From positions 12,967,544 through 13,031,543 of the forward strand of contig CAKAKS010000039.1 in assembly GCA_916700875.1 (NCBI GenBank): a DNA stretch of 64,000 bases, given 5' to 3'. Made by a program: the position numbers and the translations under genes. This document shows, piece after piece, positions 57,943 through 64,000 of this stretch (positions are counted from its first letter, which is position 1; the number at the start of each line of letters is the position of its first letter). The DNA comes from Sebastes aleutianus. Lineage: Eukaryota > Chordata > Actinopteri > Perciformes > Sebastidae. The notes beneath the pieces were generated by a model. That model searched no databases. It was given only the letters and a program-made list of their open reading frames with translations, and was not told the DNA's origin.

Positions 57943-58690
57943 GTGAGACTTAATTCTGTTTCTCTGCAGCTAAAAACAATAGTCCATGTGTTGTGAAATC
58001 AGTCATTGATTGAAGAGCCCTGCAGATGAAGGAGGGGGCTTTAAAGATGATGAGATCAGCTGCTTGTTGGAGGAACCTGGGACTGACATTAACCAGATAG
58101 ACTGACATAATTACACTTCATAATTCAGTCTGACTTCAAGTTTATTATTCATAGTAAGCTGTTTAGACGTTTCCAACTCTCACCTGTGGTCATGAGCTTT
58201 GGGTAGTGACCGAAAGAATGAGATCACGGATACAAGCGTCTGAAATGAGCTTCCTTCGTATGGTGGCTGGGCTAAGCCTTAGAGATAGGGTGAGGAGCTC
58301 AGACATCCAGAGGGAGCTCGGAGTAGAGACGATGCTCCTTCATCTCTAAAGAGGCTAGCTGAGGTGGTTCAACATCTGATCAGGATCCTCCTGGACGCCC
58401 CCCTTTGGAGGTTTTCTAGGGTACGTCCGGCTGGTAAGAGACCCCGGGGTAGACCCAGAACACGCTGGAGAGATTATATATCTGGTCTGGTCTGGGAACG
58501 CCTCGGGGTTCCCCAGGAAGAGCTGGAAAACGTTGCTGGGGAGAGGGACGTCTGGAATACTCTGCAAAGCCTGCTGCCCCCACGACCCGGATAACAGGAA
58601 GATGATGGATGGATATTTAGACGTCTTTAGTTCTGGATTTAAAGTGAACAGAGACGTTAGAATCAGTTTTCTTTGTACGATATGTTTCAG
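57943..58690 (+). other. THAP gene intron 2
   Basis: GT-AG intron of 748 bases that contains a 5'-truncated LINE end at 58160-58615. Confidence 0.8.
58160..58615 (+). mobile_element. LINE 3' end in THAP intron 2
   Basis: A decayed reverse-transcriptase C-terminal frame is readable (MRSRIQASEMSFLRMVAGLS, RLRDRVRSSDIQ-like, RPRGRPRTRWRDYISGL, ERLGVPQEELENVAGERDVW). It ends in LLPPRPG, a stop, and the GATGATGGATGGATA tail typical of fish LINEs of the Rex/RTE or L2 type; I cannot settle the clade. It carries internal stops and frameshifts and is 5'-truncated, as usual for target-primed insertion. Confidence 0.85.
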
Positions 58691-58809
58691 GTGCAGCGAG
58701 GCCGGCGGTCCGTCCCTGGAGGGAAGTTAAATCTCTGCTGCACGCAGTCCTGCGACGTAAAACCAACTTCAGCAAGCAGCCTGTGAAGAAGACGGACTTC
58801 GACTTCAGA
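58691..58809 (+). CDS. THAP-domain protein, exon 3
   Basis: Acceptor TATGTTTCAG. The exon reads A-A-R-P-A-V-R-P-W-R-E-V then KSLLHAVLRRKTNFSKQ and VKKTDFDFR. It enters in phase 1 and leaves in phase 0 with the non-consensus donor AGA/GTACGA. Of the two junctions this is the weaker one, but the frame fits exactly. Function unknown. Confidence 0.75.
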
Positions 58810-59162
58810 GTACGACAGTAACCAACACTTTCACTCACACATGGTTTCTCTGAATTAAAATGTGATTTAGACTGTCGCTAAATAAAATCAACTAATGCCC
58901 ACGATGATGATCAAGGAAGAGGTGAAGACATCTGGGTCATGCATCGGGTAAAAATAAGAGATAAAATGTACAAAGAAGTAAAGAAATGTGGATCTACACA
59001 TGAGATCTGCGGACTGATCCTTTAAAATAGCTCAGACTGACCAGCAGCCAAAAGTCACATTAAAAGAAGACCTGATTAATATTTTATTATATTTACCTCT
59101 GGTCGTAGTTTCAGTAGATAAAAGTTGTTTTGATGAACTAACAGGTAAAGTGATTGTTTCAG

Positions 59163-59456
59163 GACTTCTTCAGAGACGCTCTGGAAGCTTCTCTGGAGGC
59201 CTCCAGCAGGTCCAGGGCTCTTTCAGGCCGACAGCTCTCCACCTCTGTGGATTACACCGTGGAGCTGAACCAGAACTGCTCCTCCTCCTCCTCCTGTGTG
59301 AACTGTGTGAGGCTGCAGAGGAGGAACATGGAGCTGGAGGAGAAACTGTCTCGTCTTACAGGAGATCAGGAGGACATTGAGGCCACACCGGTCTCCAACA
59401 AGGCTCCTGTCCAACCAGACCAGGACCTGCAGAGTCCTGAGACCGCCCACGTATAG
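59163..59456 (+). CDS. THAP-domain protein, exon 4 and stop
   Basis: Acceptor TTGTTTCAG. It encodes DFFRDALEASLEASSRSRAL, a serine run with CVNCVRL, and a short coiled coil (RRNMELEEKLSRLTGDQEDI). The frame ends at TAG 59454-59456. Seven bases further comes a perfect donor, CAAT/GTAAGT, which is odd just after a stop codon. It suggests the exon once continued into the zinc-finger exon at 60057. As it stands the protein has 281 residues. Confidence 0.8.
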   Translation, partial: DFFRDALEASLEASSRSRALSGRQLSTSVDYTVELNQNCSSSSSCVNCVRLQRRNMELEEKLSRLTGDQEDIEATPVSNKAPVQPDQDLQSPETAHV

Positions 59457-59463
59457 GAGCAAT

Positions 59464-60056
59464 GTAAGTGTCAGAAAATCAAAGATACATTTTTTTTATC
59501 AGTAATAGAATAGAAAAGCTTTTGTTGTCACTTTACAGGATACAATGAAACTAGATCAGTGCAGTTAAAAGACACAAAACTACTTCAGCAAACAAACAAG
59601 CCAGCAATGCAGGTTTTAGCATAATTAAAATAAATAAATAAAATGTAATTATTACCATAATTACATAAATGTAATTATTGTGTTAGAATAAATATAATCA
59701 TTGTGTTAGAATAAATATAATTATTGCACTAAAATAAATGTAATTATTGCACCAAAATAGATGTAATTATTAAGATTAAACAAATGAGATGAAGCATGTT
59801 AATCAGGGAGCTTTAGTGGAGCTGGTAGGTGGATTCTTTTATCTTGAGACAGAGCCAGGCTAGCTGGTTCCAGTCTTTATGCTAAGCTAAACTAGCTGTT
59901 TCCTCCTGTTTCCAGTCTTTATGCTAAGCTAAGCTAGCTGTTTCCCCCTGTATCCTGTATCGAGCTTCTCATTGCTTTAAGATGTTTTACAGATGTGATT
60001 CCAGCGGTTGATTTGGATCCTCAGTGGAGGTTAAACGTGTCCGTCTGTCCTCACAG
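59464..60056 (+). other. intron between THAP exon 4 and the decayed exon
   Basis: Bounded by GTAAGT and CTCACAG. AT-rich interior with TAATTATTG repeats and a tandem GCTAAGCTAA...CTAGCTGTTTCC pair. If the stop in exon 4 is real, this intron lies in the 3' UTR. Confidence 0.55.
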
Positions 60057-60382
60057 GGATGGAGCCTCTCCACCAAGCGGACCGGGACGTGGACTCGGCC
60101 AACGATCAGACTCGGAAGGACCAGGCGTCCAAGCGTAAACCTTGACGGCCTCCTTGCTTCCAGAAGGCCTGGCTGAAGCAGTTCTGGTTCCTCCGCTACT
60201 CGCAGACTCTGGATCACATGTGGTGCCACGTCTGCCGCCTCCACTCGGACAAGTCCCACCACAACAACGGTTTGATCAAAGGTTCCAGGCTGTTCAGGTT
60301 CCACAGCATCAAGCAGCACAGTGTCAGCAACTACCATAAAGACTGCGCGTCGCGCCACATGCTGAACGTGTGCAGCCTGTAG
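60057..60382 (+). pseudogene. decayed zinc-finger exon of the THAP gene
   Basis: Joining at acceptor CTCACAG in phase with exon 4, the frame reads MEPLHQADRDVDSANDQTRK and meets TGA at 60143. It then continues through AWLKQFWFLRYSQTLDHMWC, HVCRLH, GSRLFRFHSIKQHSVSNYHK and DC to a terminal TAG at 60380. The MWCHVCR...GSRLFRFHSIKQHS pattern (C-x2-C then H-x5-H) resembles the BED/TTF-type finger of ZNF862- or C17orf113-like proteins. The finger is complete, and only the two stops (TAG 59454, TGA 60143) block it. It could be a readthrough or an alternatively spliced exon, but decay is the simplest reading. Confidence 0.6.
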
Positions 60383-61000
60383 CTGTGAGGCTTCACACGA
60401 CCAGAACAACTCTGCTCTCCGTCAGCACCGGTGCCTGTACTACGAAGCAGGATTTATGGCTAGCGAGGTGAACAGCTGACCTGCTCCGGAGCAGGTTATG
60501 TTCTAGATAAGAGATCAACTCGTATAAAAGCACCGCCTACTGACCAATCAGAGCTCGGTGAGCAGATCGTATGATGATATTACACAAATATAGAAATAAG
60601 AAGTAACTACAGCTAACTAGCTAACTACAACTAACAAACTAACTACACCTAACCACCTAACTAACTAAAAAGACAAACTGACAGATAAACAGATTTATCG
60701 GTTTGCTGCTCTGACTCAGACGATCATGAGTGCGCCTGCATCTTGGAGGATGACCTTTGACCTGCAGCTTCTACTATAGTCATATGTCATATTCACATTT
60801 TAACGACAACCTTGTTTTTTTTTTTTACTTTAAGCACAAAATGTTGGCGAATAATATGGCTAATAAACTTAGTCAGGAAATGACTCAAATAAATATGAAC
60901 TCTCATATAAATGACAAAATACACTGGAGGGGGGCTTTAAACCGCTTTAGTTTTGTCCCCAGTGTAAATATCTGCAGTGTAAATCACTTCCTGTGAGAAA
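60383..61000. other. intergenic, repeat-like
   Basis: CTAACTA-rich low complexity at about 60600-60670. The surrounding text (CTACGAAGCAGGATTTATGG, CTGACCAATCAGAGCTC) is of the kind seen in fish DNA-element remnants. No gene. Confidence 0.4.
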
Positions 61001-61021
61001 AAGATCCAAAACCAAAAGTGG

Positions 61022-61510
61022 ATTAAAGGGGTAGTCAGCAATTCTACACCCAAACAAACAGCCGTCCCTTCGGTTCCACGCCACCAGGAAGAGCGCCGGG
61101 CTTTGAAGTTAATTTTCGTAGTGGCCAAACAGCGGTACTACAACTTCTGTGTCCATCATGTGATGCCATTGGACCCAAAAATACTTTTTCCCATAGACTT
61201 ACATTGGGAAAGAGGCGTCTGTAACCCCAGATCGAGGCTGGAGCGAGGGCGGGGAGGCGGAGTTAAAGGAAACACTACTGCGCCTGCTCTATGGGCCCAA
61301 TGGATGAGGAAGATCACCGGATGATCCAAGTACTTAATCACTCGGTAGTCGGATGTTTTGGCTTCATGCTCCACTGAGACACTTTAGTAGGAATGAACGG
61401 GAGCCTCCAACGCTGTAGTTGGCTTTTTATATAACTGATGACTGTTAATTCAGATTCTATGGAGCCTGTAGCAGAGGTGACATGCTGCCCCCTAGTGGTT
61501 TGGAGCAGGT
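61022..61510. mobile_element. teleost interspersed repeat remnant
   Basis: TTAAAGGGGTAGTCAGCAAT at the start, then CTACAACTTCTGTGTCCATC, CCCATAGACTTACATTGGGA and TGCTGCCCCCTAGTGG, phrases that recur widely in fish repeats. No coding capacity. Family uncertain. Confidence 0.4.
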
Positions 61511-61935
61511 ATTACTTATTACAGCTTTCAGCAAACATGTCAAACTGCTTTTCTCTTTTTTATCTCATTGTAATCACCTATCTTCAGGCAGATGAGTCTA
61601 GTAAACTGTGATATACTTTTTTCTCTATTTTCTCGTTATTTGCAGTCCTGTTATTAAACTGTATTTTCAGCCGATACGTCTTGTTTTAAAATTTGAACTT
61701 AGTTAATAATAAAATGTTGAATGAAATATAGTGGATGTATACACAACGTAATAACAGAACTGAACTTTAATTAATGTCCAGCAGTTACATTATTAAAAGC
61801 TACTTGTTAAAAGCATCAATATATAAATGAACTATTCTTCATAAGTAGTTTAACTCTGGATCATTAAGTAGCCTTCATTAGTTATTAATATTAAAGACTG
61901 CAGAGCTAGACTTGTAGCCTAATAGATAACTTGTA
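61511..61935. other. AT-rich intergenic
   Basis: Nothing recognised. Confidence 0.5.
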
Positions 61936-63002
61936 CTGTATTGTTCCATTATATTATATTATACTATATTATATTGTATTGTATTATATCATATTATAAT
62001 TTATTGTACTATATTATATTATATGATATTATAATTTATTGTATTGTATTATATCATATTATAATTTATTGTACTATATTATATTATATGATATTATAAT
62101 TTATTGTACTATATTATATTATATTATAATTTATTGTACTATATTATATTATATTATATTATATTATATATTTTATAATTATATTGAGTAGCAGCAGGTC
62201 TCCAGGTGAGGGGGTGAGCCCTCAGGTGAAACTGTCCACATTGACTGTTATTATATTATATCATATTATATTGTATTATACTATATCATATTATATTATA
62301 TTATATTATGTTATATATTTTATAATTATATTGAGTAGCAGCAGGTCTCCAGGTGAGGAGGTGAGCCCTCAGGTGAAACTGTCCACATTGACTTATTATA
62401 TTATATCATATTATATATTTTAAAATTATATTGAGTAGCAGCAGGTCTCCAGGTGAGGAGGTGAGCCCTCAGGTGAAACTGTCCACATTGACTGTTGTTA
62501 TTATATTATATTATATTATACTATATTATATTATATTATATCATATTATATTATATTATATCATATTATATTATATTATATTATATCATATTATATTATA
62601 TTATATTATATTATACTATATTATATTATATCATATTATATTATATTATATCATATTATATTATATTATACTATATTATACTATATTATATTGTATTATA
62701 TCATATTATATCATATTATATTATATTATATCATATTATATTATATTATATTATATCATATTATATTATATTATATTATATTATACTATATTATATTATA
62801 TCATATTATATTATATTATATCATATTATATTATATTATACTATATTATACTATATTATATTGTATTATATCATATTATATTATATTATATTATATTATA
62901 TTATATTATATTATATTATGTTATATATTTTATAATTATATTGAGTAGCAGCAGGTCTCCAGGTGAGGAGGTGAGCCCTCAGGTGAAACTGTCCACATTG
63001 AC
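61936..63002. repeat. TATAT-rich compound satellite with 60-bp GC spacer
   Basis: Long runs of TTATAT, TCATAT and CTATAT pentamer/hexamer mixtures. They are punctuated by four near-identical spacers of about 65 bases, starting GAGTAGCAGCAGGTCTCCAG and ending CTGTCCACATTGACT, at about 62185, 62332, 62431 and 62940. The array is a nested repeat. All the Ile/Leu/Tyr-rich open frames here are artefacts. Confidence 0.9.
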
Positions 63003-63440
63003 TGTAGTAAAGTGGAGTTTCTGCGCACCGTCTTTCCTCCGTTCTTTATGTCATTTCCTGTGATGAAAAATGGTGGTCACAGCTTCATGAGGCGACTGAG
63101 TCTCTGCAAAAAAATTAACGGGAAACTTTGCATCGGCGGGCGGCCAGGCGCGGAGCCAGCGGCTGGGACTCGGTGCTCGGCGGCCGGGGAGGAGACAGCA
63201 GAGCTTCACCCGGGACGGAGGGTCCGTGTGCCCGCTGCATCTCTGCTCAAGGTGGGTGTCTGTGTCGGTAGCCACTGTGGCCAGCGAAAATGGCTTCCGA
63301 AAACAGCAGGCAGATTGCCAGTATGATGTCTGCAGAGCGACGGCGAGCAGAGAGACGTGGCGCAGATTAAAACTGAGTCTCAATTCACATCTAATCCGAG
63401 ATTATCTGGAGACACCGAGTCTTTAAAGTTAAACACAAGT
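63003..63440 (+). other. GC-rich block, possible promoter or first exon
   Basis: CpG-rich stretch (GGCGGGCGGCCAGGCGCGG, CGGCGGCCGGGGAGG) followed by GCTCAAG/GTGGGT, a good splice-donor form. In an AT-rich neighbourhood this suggests a CpG-island promoter with a 5' non-coding exon for a plus-strand gene lying right of the window. No coding sequence is secured. Confidence 0.3.
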
Positions 63441-63529
63441 TTAGTTTCAGAGTGTTTGACAAGTGTTTAGTGTTCACACTGCAGACAGGAGCAGGAGGAG
63501 GAGGAGGAGGAGGAAGACCACAGTTCATA

Positions 63530-63850
63530 AACCCTCAATATTCACATTTATATATAAAAAACTATACAACTACACATTAACAGTCTATGTAAGGAGGAGT
63601 CTTATAATAAGATCTATAACTAGTTATTACACATTAAAGTCTGTGCATGGAGGAGTCTTATAATATAATAATATCTATAACTAGTTATTACATATTAACA
63701 GCCTATGTAAGGAGGAGCCTTATAATATAATAATATCTATAACTAGTTATTACACATTAACAGTCTGTGTAAGGAGGAGTCTTATAATATAATAATATCT
63801 ATAACTAGTTATTACACATTAACAGTCTGTGTAAGGAGAAGACTTATAAT
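63530..63850. repeat. 67-bp tandem repeat
   Basis: About four to five copies of a unit of roughly 60-70 bases, built from TTACACATTAACAGTCTRTG, TAAGGAGGAGTCTTATAATA and ATATCTATAACTAG. No gene. Confidence 0.85.
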
Positions 63851-64000
63851 GGAATAAATTTACAGTTACCCCAGAGCTCCACTGGTGCTGTATCTATGAG
63901 TGAAGGCTGATATATAAAATATAAAATATACTATGTGTATATATACAGAATATATAGGTTGTATACTGTTTGTTTTTACATAAACATCTTTGACTCAGCG

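Noticed and set aside
60142..60409. Other-frame and antisense frames over the zinc-finger exon
   Set aside because: The finger motif (MWCHVCR...HSIKQHS) is only in the frame that fits the splice phase.
62184..63063. Ile/Leu/Tyr-rich frames in the TATAT array
   Set aside because: Translation of an AT-only satellite.

Overview
This looks like a piece of a teleost fish genome. The window holds a young tandem array of single-exon TRIM (RING, B-box, coiled-coil, PRY-SPRY) genes of the fish TRIM35-like type. It also has a spliced THAP-domain gene, an initiator tRNA gene, fish-type LINE and MITE fragments, and a large amount of micro- and minisatellite DNA. The species cannot be named from what I can see.

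Layout. From 1 to about 52833 the DNA is a head-to-tail array of long units, about 6.6-7.2 kb without insertions. All TRIM genes are on the minus strand, so each unit runs, on the plus strand: short 3' flank, (CAT)n microsatellite touching the stop codon, TRIM coding sequence, upstream region with a conserved IRF-type core and a (GT)n tract, foldback element, about 2.5 kb of unrecognised AT-rich unit sequence, 24-bp minisatellite, conserved 350-bp flank, AT-rich MITE-like element. Eight TRIM copies are visible. Genes 1-5 are intact (463-465 aa). Gene 6 has lost its stop codon and reads about 697 residues into an expanded microsatellite. Gene 7 is truncated at the 5' end. Gene 8 has a nonsense codon. 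The array runs off the left edge of the window.

Rearrangements mark the history of the array. Units 2 and 8 share one deletion in the foldback element. Units 4 and 6 share one foreign insert (25087-28545, and shortened at 43745-45320) carrying a TTAA-flanked MITE. Gene 7 is joined directly to the 3' flank of gene 8.

Right of the array (52834-64000) the DNA is single copy. A perfect initiator tRNA-Met gene lies about 210 bp from the array edge, followed by a LINE 3' fragment and a plus-strand THAP-domain gene. That gene has exons at 55469-55712, 57754-57942, 58691-58809 and 59163-59456. A decayed zinc-finger exon follows at 60057-60382, in the correct phase but behind two in-frame stop codons. 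The rest is interspersed-repeat debris, TA-rich compound satellite (61940-63000), a GC-rich block that may be a neighbouring promoter or first exon, and a short tandem array near the right end.

Functionally, the TRIM copies would be cytoplasmic E3 ubiquitin ligases whose SPRY domains choose the target. Their differences are concentrated in SPRY loops and their promoters carry IRF-like cores, which together suggest an innate-immune repertoire. That reading is inference. The gene structures themselves are seen directly.
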